DNA of 64,000 nt from Laburnicola sp. R22_1 (lineage: Eukaryota > Ascomycota > Dothideomycetes > Pleosporales > Didymosphaeriaceae). The translations under genes and the position numbers were made by a program. This document shows positions 46,993-56,509 of the stretch, piece by piece. Position 1 is the stretch's first letter. Each line of letters begins with the position of its first letter. The notes under the pieces are model-generated. The model saw only the letters and a program-made list of their open reading frames with translations. It made no database searches and was not told where the DNA came from. The stretch covers positions 496,001-560,000 of the forward strand of contig JACONQ010000004.1 of NCBI GenBank assembly GCA_014281115.1, given 5' to 3'.

Positions 46993-48772
46993 TCAAAGGG
47001 TCAAATCCGAGATCTTGAAGCCTCCCGGACACATTTTCTGGAATACCTCCTCAGCATCATACTTCGCAGCAGCCTCTTTCATCTTCTTAACGTTTTCAAC
47101 CCCGTAGCTACCCAATGGCTGCTGACTCTTGTCTGCATAGTTCATATAAACCCATGGTAGAAGCCCGTTCTCGATGGAGCTAGCAAAGTCTCGGACAGAC
47201 TCACTCCATTTCTGGAGGATCGGATACGCAGCTTTCTCTTGCTCGGTTGTCTCAATGACAATGATGGCAATCCACAGAACGCCATCTTCTGGCTGCTCTG
47301 AGATTCCCATCATATTTCCGCCACGCTCTGCCGATCGCTGCCCGATGCACTTTGGAAATGGCTGGAACAGACACTCGGTAAGGAAATTGCCGTCCGGAAT
47401 CAGTGCCTTCAAGTTCTCCACGACTTGATTGTGAAGCTCGGCCGCTTTGTTGAAGATACGCACGTCGTTCTTGATGGTTAGGGTGTAGAAACAATTGCTA
47501 TGGTGGCATCAGCATGGAAGGCTTCGTCTGAGGCTGTTAGGATTGGGACTCACTAGTGTCCCTTAGCCACTAGATCATACTCGGACACTAGCTCCCTGAC
47601 TGTCGTCATTTTGCACTATGTCCATGACAGATGGAATTGATAACATCTTTTTGTATGCAGGCGCATTCTCCACTCCGCCCACCTGAACAAGGGCTTCGAT
47701 GACAACGACGCCCTTCTGCTCGGGCTGTTGTGCGTCAGTACGGGTTAAGATCGAAGATTTGACCTTGAAGTTTGAACTAGCACTCCAATGGCGAACTTAG
47801 ACGAGAGGATAAATATATATCAGCTGTTGACTCACTGATCGTATGTTAGCAGTGAAAATGACAGTAAGAAGATGTTACTCACCCATATATGAAAGGAACA
47901 GAAGAACGTTTCTGTCGACCTCCGGAACGCGAGGTGTGAAGTCTTCAAATGCTTGCAGTGCGTCTCCGATATGTTCTTTGGGGAGAATCCTGAAGCCTCC
48001 CCAGATCTTCTCACAGACAAAGGTCTGCATCTTAAAATTGGTGACGATACCAAAATTTCCAGACCCTCACTTGAGCGCCATGAAGAGGTCTTTCTGAGAG
48101 TTGGTAGCATCAGCCGTGACGATGCTACCGTCTGTTAACACCACCTCAAACGAAATGATGTCGTCGCAAGCAAGGTCTCGACTACCAGTGAAGAAAGTCT
48201 TCCCGCCGCCAAGCAAAAGTCCACCTACTCCGACCTTCCCATTGCGACCGCCAGCTACAACGCGACCAAACTTCTCCAGCTCAGTATACACATCCTTCCA
48301 ACGGGCGCCGGGTCCAATATCCACGTTTTTCGTTTTCTCGTCGAACCTGGTCCAGTTCAGAAATTGGAGATCAATGGTTACGCCATCCTGGATGTTGTTG
48401 GCGCCGGCCCATTGCGTATGATCTCCACTTCGAATGGTGAACTTTTCACCCAACGCTACAAGAGTCTTGACAATATGTGGCGTTAATTTTTCTACCTAGG
48501 GGTAGGACGACAAAGGCTTTCATCTCAAATAACATGACAAAAAATGCAGAGCCGCCTGCTTAGTAATCAAAAAGAGCGTGAGACTTGACAATATATGATA
48601 CTTCGTTCGTGGTCGTGGGTCGGATGATGCAAGCAGGTTTAACTTTGGAGTACAAAGACCAGAAGCTTTCTTGACGCTCTTTGTATTCATCATCACTAGG
48701 TAGCAGGACTCTGTGCTGCAGTTTCACCTTGGAGAACATTTCGACCGGGTTCCTTGCTGTCTTGTTGGCCAT
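46993..48772 (-). pseudogene. berberine-bridge-type FAD oxidoreductase, disrupted
   Basis: The remains of an otherwise conserved FAD-binding PCMH/BBE-type oxidase. The N-terminus begins MANKTARNPVEMFSKVKLQ. Conserved blocks are CIIRPTTTNEVSYIVK, GEKFTIRSGDHTQWAGANN and VAGGRNGKVGVGGLLLGGG, the C-terminal substrate domain, and the BBE tail NYADKSQQPLGSYG ending in CPGGFKIS. Three lesions are visible. First, a 107-bp short repeat at 48477-48583 plus an 11-bp duplication breaks the frame after YIVK. Second, a TGA at about 48072-48074 replaces a Gly codon in the motif ALK-GSGNFG. Third, an extra A near 47617 shifts the frame between DIVQ and MTTVRELVSEYDL. One intron (GT donor near 47554) near VAKGHY is still consistent. 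Confidence 0.88.
48477..48583 (+). repeat. short repeat family copy, unRIPped, inserted in a gene
   Basis: 107 bp starting GTGGCGTTAA and ending GAGCGTGAGA, flanked by CTTGACAATAT at 48466-48476 and 48584-48594. The core is intact (CTACCTAGGGGTAGGACGAC; GCAGAGCCGCCTGCTTAG) and shows no RIP-style decay. Removing the insert and one duplication restores the conserved IVKTLVALGEKF junction of the oxidoreductase. Confidence 0.92.
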
Positions 48773-49482
48773 GGTTGGGTTTTCGCGGCAATCTAAGTTG
48801 AATGAATCTGACGATCTTGTATAGGTGACTAGAGCTTCAACTCAGTTTATTATTTCAAAAATGAAGGGATCAGTTCATACTTAGTCGGCGCCATGTAGAA
48901 GGTGGCAGCTTTTAAAAAGCGGCGTAGTTATGACAAGGTACTATACCATAACACTGGTCGAAACCTACTTAGTGCTTACACCGATAATTACCCAGAGAAG
49001 AAATCGACTCGTAGCCAAGCGCACGCGTATCTTCACTTCAGGAATCTGTGTATTCTATTGGTTCAGTGGTTGGAGAACGTAAAGCAAGCATGGTACAGCT
49101 AAAGCTACGCCTCCTTTTTCCCGCACGAAGTAATGCGTCAAGTTTGATGCGGATGACTGCGTGAACCCCACTCCAAGGTTAATGTATGGTAGATAAATTA
49201 ATACAGCCTGCAAAGTGCCGTGGCAATATTCACCACAAAGTTTTTACCACACTATCGACAGTCTGGTGAATTGGACCGAATGCCGTACCAATATAGGTAC
49301 GTCATACCAACATTAGTGTGTATCATAACGTGAGGCCTCTAGCCGGTATAGAGGCAATCCAGAATTGGTATTTGGGCGTGAATGCGTTATCTTGCTTTCG
49401 GCTGCGGAGGATAAGTAGAAATGCGGCGTAGCTGTAAGCTTTCATGGCTGACAGTTGCTGTTAGCAGGTCGGTTCGATGGGG
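48773..49482. other. intergenic, no gene seen
   Basis: About 0.7 kb upstream of the oxidoreductase pseudogene. Contains short frames only. Confidence 0.5.
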
Positions 49483-49642
49483 CAGCGTAGCCAACGTACC
49501 GTAACGATATTACAGCCCGTAGTGGCATAGGCCAAATATTGGTCTTTGCACCTATGCACTAACTACTATATATACTGTGTCCTGGCTAGCTATATACAAC
49601 TGCTACGGGCTGTAATATCGTTACGGTACGTTGGCCACGCTG
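49483..49642. mobile_element. hAT-like MITE, 160 bp
   Basis: 40-bp terminal inverted repeats (49483-49522 and 49603-49642; a single mismatch, GTAGCC versus GTGGCC) beginning CAGCGT. They are flanked by a perfect 8-bp duplication CGATGGGG (49475-49482 and 49643-49650). An 8-bp duplication and a CAG-type terminus are typical of hAT elements. The 80-bp interior is AT-rich and non-coding, so mobilisation would need a transposase elsewhere. Confidence 0.92.
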
Positions 49643-49975
49643 CGATGGGGCTAGATTAGCCTATGCGTTGGATGTCATATGCAGGACCTCCCAGGTGGAA
49701 TGGTACATCACTGCTGCGTGTTTTTTGGAACTTTCAATTTTTCTCGGACGAATAAGCCCCCGAACTGCTACAAACGTGTCAAATTGCGCCGCATACATAC
49801 GTGTGGTCGCAATTTCTGAATCATACACCCTCCAGCGTGCAGCTCCAAAATACGTTGTTTGACATTGTCCCGCCATAGCTCGCTCTTCCATCTTTCGGTA
49901 CTTCATCAAGACACCAAGTTATCCCATTTCACTACGATACTTCGACCTAGTTTTCAATCCCCCGACACGTCAATC

Positions 49976-50965
49976 ATGGGCGCCTTTTGGTCGCAACTGC
50001 TACCTCCACGTCCTGCCTTCACCGAGGCAAACGTTCCAGCGCTCGATGGTAGAGTCTTTATCGTCACTGGCGGCAACGCAGGCATCGGATTGGAGCTTGT
50101 CAAGATGCTCTATGCTCGGGGTGGCTTCACTGTCTACATCGCAAGTCGCTCGCCCGCAAAGATAGCGGCAGCGATCGCAGAGGTGAAATCAACCATGGAT
50201 ACAAGTAAAGCTCTACCTACCGAGCTGAAGAGTATCGTAGCCGATTTTGCAGATCTCACCACAATTTCCAAAGCTGCGACTGAGTTCCTCAACCAAGAAT
50301 CACGACTAGACATCCTGTGGAACAACGCCGGGCGCATGCAGGCTCCGCCGGGAAGCACGACGGCCCAAGGCTACGAGGCTCATATGGGGACAAATTGCCT
50401 GGGTCCGCATCTCTTCACCAAGCTCCTACTCCCTTTGCTGCTCAAGACGGCAAGAACCGCGCCATCAAGCTCCGTGTGGGTGATTAACACCTCGTCTCAG
50501 ATCGTGGATACGACGGCGCCTCCAGGCGGCTTGATAATGGCGCACCAGGAGCCCGGAAAGCACATCCTTGACAAGAACTTGTCGTACGCCGAATCTAAGA
50601 CTGGGGCCTGGTTTCTTGCTTCGGAACTCGACAAGCGCACTCGCGGCGACGGCCTCGTTTGTGTGGTGCAAAACCCAGGGAACGTGGCCACCAAAGGATG
50701 GGATCCGGTACCTCTGCTTGGAAAGCTCTTGATAGCACCGTTTTTGTATAATGCGAAGATGGGGGCTTATACAGAGCTTTGGGCCGGACTGTGCGAGGAG
50801 GTGGCGACGCAAGATGGGGGGAGGTACGGTGTCCCTTGGGGAAGGTGGCATCCAAGCCCTAGGAAGGACATTGTTGAGAGTCTACAGTCCAAGGAAGAGG
50901 GCGGAACAGGCCTTTCCGCGGCTTTTTGGCTCTGGTGTGAAGAGCAAACCGCCCCATATGCTTAG
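49976..50965 (+). CDS. short-chain dehydrogenase/reductase
   Basis: One exon, 329 aa, starting MGAFWSQLLPPRPAFTEANV; the 39 in-frame codons before this ATG have no conserved content. A classical Rossmann SDR: the cofactor motif VTGGNAGIGLEL (TGxxxGIG, about residues 28-39), NNAG at about residues 119-122, the active-site Ser in VWVINTSSQ, YAESK (YxxxK) and an NPGNVAT loop. The long N-terminal lead and the C-terminal part (FLYNAKMGAYTELWAGL) resemble the NAD(P)-binding retinol-dehydrogenase/WW-oxidoreductase-like fungal SDRs. Substrate unknown. It stands alone between the MITE zone and the housekeeping block. Confidence 0.93.
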   Translation: MGAFWSQLLPPRPAFTEANVPALDGRVFIVTGGNAGIGLELVKMLYARGGFTVYIASRSPAKIAAAIAEVKSTMDTSKALPTELKSIVADFADLTTISKAATEFLNQESRLDILWNNAGRMQAPPGSTTAQGYEAHMGTNCLGPHLFTKLLLPLLLKTARTAPSSSVWVINTSSQIVDTTAPPGGLIMAHQEPGKHILDKNLSYAESKTGAWFLASELDKRTRGDGLVCVVQNPGNVATKGWDPVPLLGKLLIAPFLYNAKMGAYTELWAGLCEEVATQDGGRYGVPWGRWHPSPRKDIVESLQSKEEGGTGLSAAFWLWCEEQTAPYA

Positions 50966-51413
50966 CGATATTCAAGTCGACGAGCGCGCATGCTGTTTGG
51001 TTAGGACCTGGAATGACAGATGTCGGGACTGCAAGACTGTTAGACTACCTCAGGGCCAGCATCCCCATGAAATAGTTCGTGTCCGATGCTAAAACCCCAG
51101 ATAGCTAACAATATAGTATGCAAACTATATTTATAGTTTAGTTAACATAGCAAGAAGTAACTCATATAAAGGAAAGGTAGCTGTGTTGACTTTGGGATCA
51201 TCTTGGCATCAGACACCAATGCTTTCATGGGGGTGATGGACATGCATTGCCGCTGAGGCTTCTTTTCTAGGATGGCAGTGATGATTTCGGGCACTTCGGG
51301 AGAGAAGCGGGATGAATTAGAAGCACGTTAGCATATAAACAGCACTATCCGCACTGGTATACAGATCTGGATCATGTCACGGTGTATTTCCGCCGACGAA
51401 ACTTGGATCACTA
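50966..51413. other. intergenic between convergent genes
   Basis: About 450 bp including the 3' flanks of the SDR (plus) and the next gene (minus). Nothing recognised. Confidence 0.55.
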
Positions 51414-52600
51414 TCACAACAGCTCCACCAATTCCGCAAATCGCAATTTCCACCCCTTCACCTTCGAAATCACCCCAGCGAGCGTCCCCTCAAGCTCCCC
51501 CATAGCAACACCAGCTTTCTCCAGCGCTTGAACAATCTCGTCCTTCTCCCCACACTTGACCTCCGTAGCCAACTCTTGAAACGCAAGGGCCCAGTCGTCC
51601 GGCGCTTGTTCGAGCGTCTCCATAGCTTGCTTAATCTTAGGAAAGATTTTTTTTTCCAGGTCCGCGCGAACCTCTTCGAATGGAAGGCGAGGTTGAGGTG
51701 CGGATTCGACGTTGAGTGGCTCCTCGGTGCGGATTCGTTTGCTCGGCTGCTGCGATTGGTCGGGGGCTTTGCGCTTGGTATTGGCTTCAGATACCAAGTT
51801 TGAAAGCTCTGAGGGTGTCTTAGTACAGGGTGTTGTTCGCCGGCTACGGTGTAGCAGGACGCTTCACAGCCTTGGATCCCGCCAGCAAACCGACGCTGTT
51901 AGCGGAAGTGTTTACTTACGCTTGACGAAGTTTGGGCCGGGGGGCGGCTTCTTCATCTTAGGCACTGGCACTGCTTTCGTCAGCCATGTGAGATGGGCGC
52001 GTAGAAGAAAGGGACCCATACACTGGTCACTTTTGTCGGTATCCCGATGGGCAGCGGCTTCTGTTTTGGTAGCGTCATTGGTAGCATTGCCCCCTTGGGT
52101 ATTGGCGACAGCGTTTGCCTTTCCAGACTCGGGTTTCTCGGACTCGTTGGCATCTATCGCTGGAGTGAGTAGTCAACATCGTTATCCAGCCATAGATGAG
52201 CCGGTGCCCAACGATGCTCGATTCCATGTCTCCAGCCAGTCCCATCACCACAGCCTCCCAGTCAATCCCATAACCACAGCGTCTAAAAAGCAGAAACGAG
52301 CGCTGAAAATTCACAATCAGAGGGATAGGGAGGGCTGAACCTGCACTTGAAGCTTCCCTGGAGTTGCGCTCGAGTCTCCCTCTCCTTCTCCTCCACAGCA
52401 GACATGATCAACTTAATCGTCTTATCTTTCGCGTCCTCGATCGCAGCATCCACACTGCCTTGTATCCGGCCCATAGTCTCCGCCGCCAAGCTGTCCAGTT
52501 GTCGCAATATCTGTTGCGACAACTGGCCTTGATTCGGACCGGTCGGTGCAGGAGCACGGTCTCGAGGAGGTTGACGGGTGGTACTCGAGCGTGCCGACAT
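51414..52600 (-). CDS. unrecognised multi-exon protein, coiled-coil-like ends
   Basis: A multi-exon minus-strand gene is the best reading. The start exon runs from ATG 52600 (MSARSSTTRQPPRDRAPAP) through a helical, charged stretch (QLSQQILRQLDSLAAETMGR; EDAKDKTIKLIMSAVEEKER) to about 52340. A second exon lies near 52159-52031 (SEKPESGKANAVANTQGG), a small exon near 51975-51920 (VPKMKKPPPGPNFVK), and a final exon of about 130 codons ends at 51414 (KRKAPDQSQQPSKRIR, then a helical KKIFPKIKQAMETLEQAPDD and GVISKVKGWKLRFAELVELL). I could not make every splice phase agree, so the exon edges are approximate. No domain is recognised; a basic KRKAPDQ..KRIR stretch suggests nuclear localisation. Confidence 0.55.
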
Positions 52601-53940
52601 GACGGTACGAAGAATCGACCGGATTGTTTGGCAAGGTTGAATTGAAAGCGCTGAAGTTTGATAGCGGAGCGTGGGGTGCGGCGACAAATACTAACTGCGG
52701 CAACGCTAGCGCGGAGGGCGCTGTAGGTCGTTTCACTGGGTAAAATGTGGAATAGGAACGTATTGGGTATGGAATGGTAGTATGGGTGTGAAGGTTTCCT
52801 TTGGAAAGGGCTGTTTTATGTGAGGTGGAGGTGAACAGGCTAGTGCCAGCCCTACGTTCCTGCCACAGTCTGTATCATCGGAGCAGATGCACGCGTGGAT
52901 CTTAGCAATTCTGGAGAGCTTGCATCTGCTTTTGGGATTGTTATTTAGTTCTGGGAGAAAACAGCTAAGCTTCACGAACCACTTCGACACTGAGCACAGT
53001 GAGTAACGGAGCGAGCGGACACGCCAGGGCGTTGCTATAGTATATCCAAGAGTAACATGCTATGCCGACAGCCTAAGATCTTCAATTCTGTTTCGACATC
53101 CACTGCGAAGAAGGCCTGGGTAAGAAGTGAGTATTGTTCGATGACATAGGCCGGCAGTCTACCTACACCAGTGCCTAAAAACAACGACAAGCCACCCATA
53201 CCAAGCATCCCCTCACAGTCTTATACCCATGACCCAGACGTACGCAACAATAAGATCCCACCCATCCAACACTTCCGTGAGGTCCCTACCTCCTCCCCAA
53301 ACCCTTCCAAACCCCCCCTTTATCCAGCGCCTCCAACCCCCCCCTTCCTCACCATCTTCACAAACACCTTATCCTCCCCCATATCCGCCGACCTCACTCC
53401 AAACCCCCTCTCAAATATAGGCGCAATATCATGAGCCGTGCAAATCCGATAATCATTCTTCTCCCTCATACCACTCTCCATCCGCCGCGGTACTTCAAAT
53501 CTGGATCCTGTGACTCTGAAGTGGCCAGGCGTGGTTTGTGTGGAACGGTGGGAAGGTTGTAGTGCGGGTACTGGTGTTGTCTCTGAGCTGCAGTCTACCA
53601 CTGGGGCGTTTAGATTTATAAGTGCGCTCGCTCGCCTAGCACGAAAAATGGAACCCAGAGTCTCAGGTGCATATGAAAGAGCAACCGACCAAACAGCCAA
53701 CCAAAGGAACTCAAAAAGCATCTCGAGGTCCCGAGTCCATGGGTCCATCTCGACACCCGGCAGGAAGCCACCTAAACTTGATAATAAGCATCATCGTAAG
53801 CGCTTGGGTGCTTATTGGAGACGACCATCTAACCTGTCGTCGGCTTCTAGGCAAGTCCCCAAGTCCGATATGAAGGATACAACAACGCAGTGCCAATTCC
53901 TAGACGTTTTGTAACATGGATTTCGTACATACCATATCAT
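52601..53940. other. intergenic with one doubtful minus-strand frame
   Basis: 1.3 kb. A 142-codon minus frame (53320-53748) includes plausible protein-like text (RICTAHDIAPIFERGFG) but has no family match I recognise and no clear upstream structure. The rest is promoter-like or unassigned; 53270-53345 is a C-rich run. Confidence 0.4.
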
Positions 53941-54921
53941 CTATATACCAACCCTCTGCCTCTCCCAGCCCCCGGTCCCCAGTTCCATCCCCAAGCCGAC
54001 CATGTCCTTCTCTCCATATGCAGGCGTCCCGTTGATCATCCCGAACGACTCACCCACTTTTTCCGGCGGCGGGCTCTTCAGTGCCTTTTCTCCTAAGCCC
54101 ACCACACCCTCCGGCCCATTGCCCCAGACCATCCATTGCAAGCCTAGCCCCAAATCACATACGGCCTGAAAGATGCCGCAGATCTTGAATGCCCACGGGA
54201 CCTCGCCCGCAGACGAAGCGAAGAAAAACCACATCTTGAACGTGTCACCGATGATCCAGTTGACGATGACGCTGGGCCGGAAGCCCCGGCAGCCGCGGCG
54301 CTGATAGTTGGCGAGGAGTTGGGGGAGCGGGAGGGTGGCTTCAACGGTGAGGGCGATGTAGCCCAGGAGGTCTGTATAGGGTATGAATATGCGGGTGGTG
54401 GAGAGCAAGACGTGGAGAACAAGCAGGGTGAGAGCGAAGTAGGCGACGAAAGCCCAGTAGGGCCGCGGCGAGCGCCACTGCCAGAAGGCGTACGGGCGCT
54501 GGGTGGAGGCAGGCTGGAAGGGGAGATGTGAGGGCGTGGGGCGGTTCGCGAGGGCGACATGGAGCAGGAGCGTGTGGATGACGATCATGAAGAGGGCTTG
54601 GACGAGCAGCGAGGTGCTGAAGTGGGCGCCGAACCAGTAGAAGACTCTATGCGGCTGTCGTCAGGCGTGGGTGTCGCTATGTCAGAGCAGAGAAGCGTAC
54701 TTGAGGATACTAGCGACGAGCATGATCAGGGGGGTATCCAGCGAGAAACCTGCGGAGCTGCGGGTGCGGTGGATGCTGTAGATCTGGTCCGCATAGCTGG
54801 TGATGGGGCTCGTGGCGATGCTGCCGCGTCGTCAGCGCATTGTGTGGGAGCAGCTCGGATAGGCGCGGGAGACGTACAAGATGGGCGCAATGGACGTGAC
54901 GACATAGTTGACGAAGCCCAT
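53941..54921 (-). CDS. ANY1: PQ-loop repeat membrane protein (PQLC1/Any1 type)
   Basis: Three exons (54921-54878, 54820-54701 and 54646-53941) give 289 aa. It begins MGFVNYVVTSIAPI. The first PQ-loop-like repeat covers SPITSYADQIYSIHRTRSSA, then hydrophobic helices LIMLVASILKVFYWFGAHF and LVQALFMIVIHTLLLHVALA. The second repeat is LGYIALTVEATLPLPQLLAN with the signature Pro-Gln, followed by GFRPSVIVNWIIGDTFKMWF. This matches the SLC66A2/PQLC1-yeast Any1 branch, endomembrane proteins linked genetically to phospholipid flippases and endosome-Golgi lipid asymmetry. It is divergent from the AIG2-like gene, sharing about 305 bp upstream. Confidence 0.92.
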
Positions 54922-55226
54922 GGCGGCGACTCGTCCGACGCAGAGAGGGGCAGTGAAAGCGGGACGAAAGGAGGGAGGGCTCAGGACTCAGCATGGGGGA
55001 AAAGGAGCCGATGCGATGGTACTGCTTGTGAGTAAGCTAATCGAACAACCCTGCCTGCATGCAGTAGCGGCCGCGGCGGCGCGATCAAGGCTGGCCGATA
55101 CGAGCTTATCGCAACTGTTCCGCATGTCCAGCCTACCACCTACCGAATGGCTCACATGTATAGGTAGAGTATACCTAGGATATCAAACCATGCTTCACCC
55201 ACCCATTGAGCCCCCTCGAGCCCACC
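54922..55226. promoter_or_regulatory. shared divergent promoter region (ANY1/AIG2-like)
   Basis: 305 bp between two start codons, with no coding content recognised and no clear TATA box. Confidence 0.5.
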
Positions 55227-55977
55227 ATGCCCCCATCAGCCCGCCCCCCACCAGCCCACGCCGCCTTCTTCTACGGCACCCTCATGGCCCCCCCAGTCCT
55301 CCACCGCGTAATCTGGGGCCAACCCACGCCGCCCACCCCCGCCCACGCCTCCCTCATCGCCATCCGCCCCGCCCTCCTCCACGCCCACCAGCGCCACAAA
55401 ATCCGCGACGCAGACTACCCCGCCGTCGTTCCTGCCGGCCCCTCCGCCTTGGTGCGCGGCACCCTCGTCACCGGCCTGACCGACGCCGACATCTACCGCC
55501 TAGACATCTTCGAGGGCCCCGAGTACGAGCGGAGGAAGGTGAAGGTGAAGCTCCTGGAGGGCTCGGAAGGCCACGGCATGAGTCCTCTGCAGCAGCAACC
55601 GTCGAGCCGCACCGTCGAGAGCGCCGAGGAAATCGAGGCCGAGACGTACATCTGGATCGGGCCCAGGACGGATCTGCTCAAGGGCGAGTGGGACTTTGAC
55701 GAGTTTGTGCGGGAGAATATGCAGCGATGGGTCATGGGCCGCCAGGAGGAGCGGGACCCGGGCTTTCAGGGTATGTGATGTGGTCTTGGGCGAGGACGCC
55801 GCCTTGTACACGAAACGAAACGCCTTGCTAACGAGCGGCCGTGCAGATGTCGACGATGCCGTTGCCGCACTGGCCGACAAGGATCCGACGCGGGGGAGGG
55901 GCCCCAACGGCAGCATAACGCAGCAGCTGGAGAAGGGTGGGGACGTGGAAAAGGAAGCTCTGAAGCGCGCTGTATGA
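55227..55977 (+). CDS. AIG2/gamma-glutamylcyclotransferase-like protein
   Basis: Two exons (55227-55770 and 55847-55977) give 224 aa. The BtrG/GGCT-fold substrate loop FFYGTLMAPPVL is at about residues 15-26, followed by YPAVVPAGPSALVRGTLV and the catalytic-region block YRLDIFEGPEYERRKVKV with its conserved Glu, the expected general acid/base of the family. Related enzymes cleave gamma-glutamyl-amine or gamma-glutamyl peptide bonds (glutathione turnover), but the natural substrate of fungal AIG2-like proteins is uncertain. The second exon adds a short charged C-terminal tail (DVDDAVAALADKDPTRGRG). Confidence 0.9.
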
Positions 55978-56509
55978 GCACGCTACAAGAGGAGGAAGAC
56001 CTGCGAACGGCTTGGGACCCATGACGCACGCTATGGACCTGGGTGGGCAAGGAAGCCATCAACGGATAGTCCACCAACATTAATAACCATTGAACATGCA
56101 GGAACATTGCATGGAGACGCCATCTTGCATTCATCATCTTACGCTAAGAACTGTTTCTATAGAACCCATACCACACACACAACCATCAAAATTACCTACC
56201 CCTGCGCCATATCGTACTGGCTAGCCCGTGCTTCCGGTGCAGCCCGACACGGCAGCCACCCCACCACCCATAACGCCATCGCCATGCAGATAGCTAGACT
56301 TTTGAAAAAAAAAAATTATAAAGTACATGAAACTAAAATTTCGGGCCACGGCCTCCATGAAATGCCCCCCATTCAACATCTGCTACCATGAATCAGAGCG
56401 GGAGCGTACCTAACCTTTGGTCGCGTGTCGATAAGCACATGTGTCCTGAGTTACCCAGAACAGCCAGCACACAGGGTACGCTCCTTCACCCTTCCACGAC
56501 ATCTCGAAG
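55978..56509. other. intergenic between convergent genes
   Basis: About 530 bp between the AIG2-like gene and the ULP2 stop. An A-run lies near 56305-56315. Nothing else is recognised. Confidence 0.55.

Noticed and set aside
49460..49482. Possible tRNA B box (GGTTCGATGG)
   Set aside because: It lies at the MITE flank and no cloverleaf can be formed around it.
53320..53748. 142-codon minus frame
   Set aside because: Some text looks protein-like, but there is no recognised domain, no upstream structure and a low-complexity end; kept only as a note.
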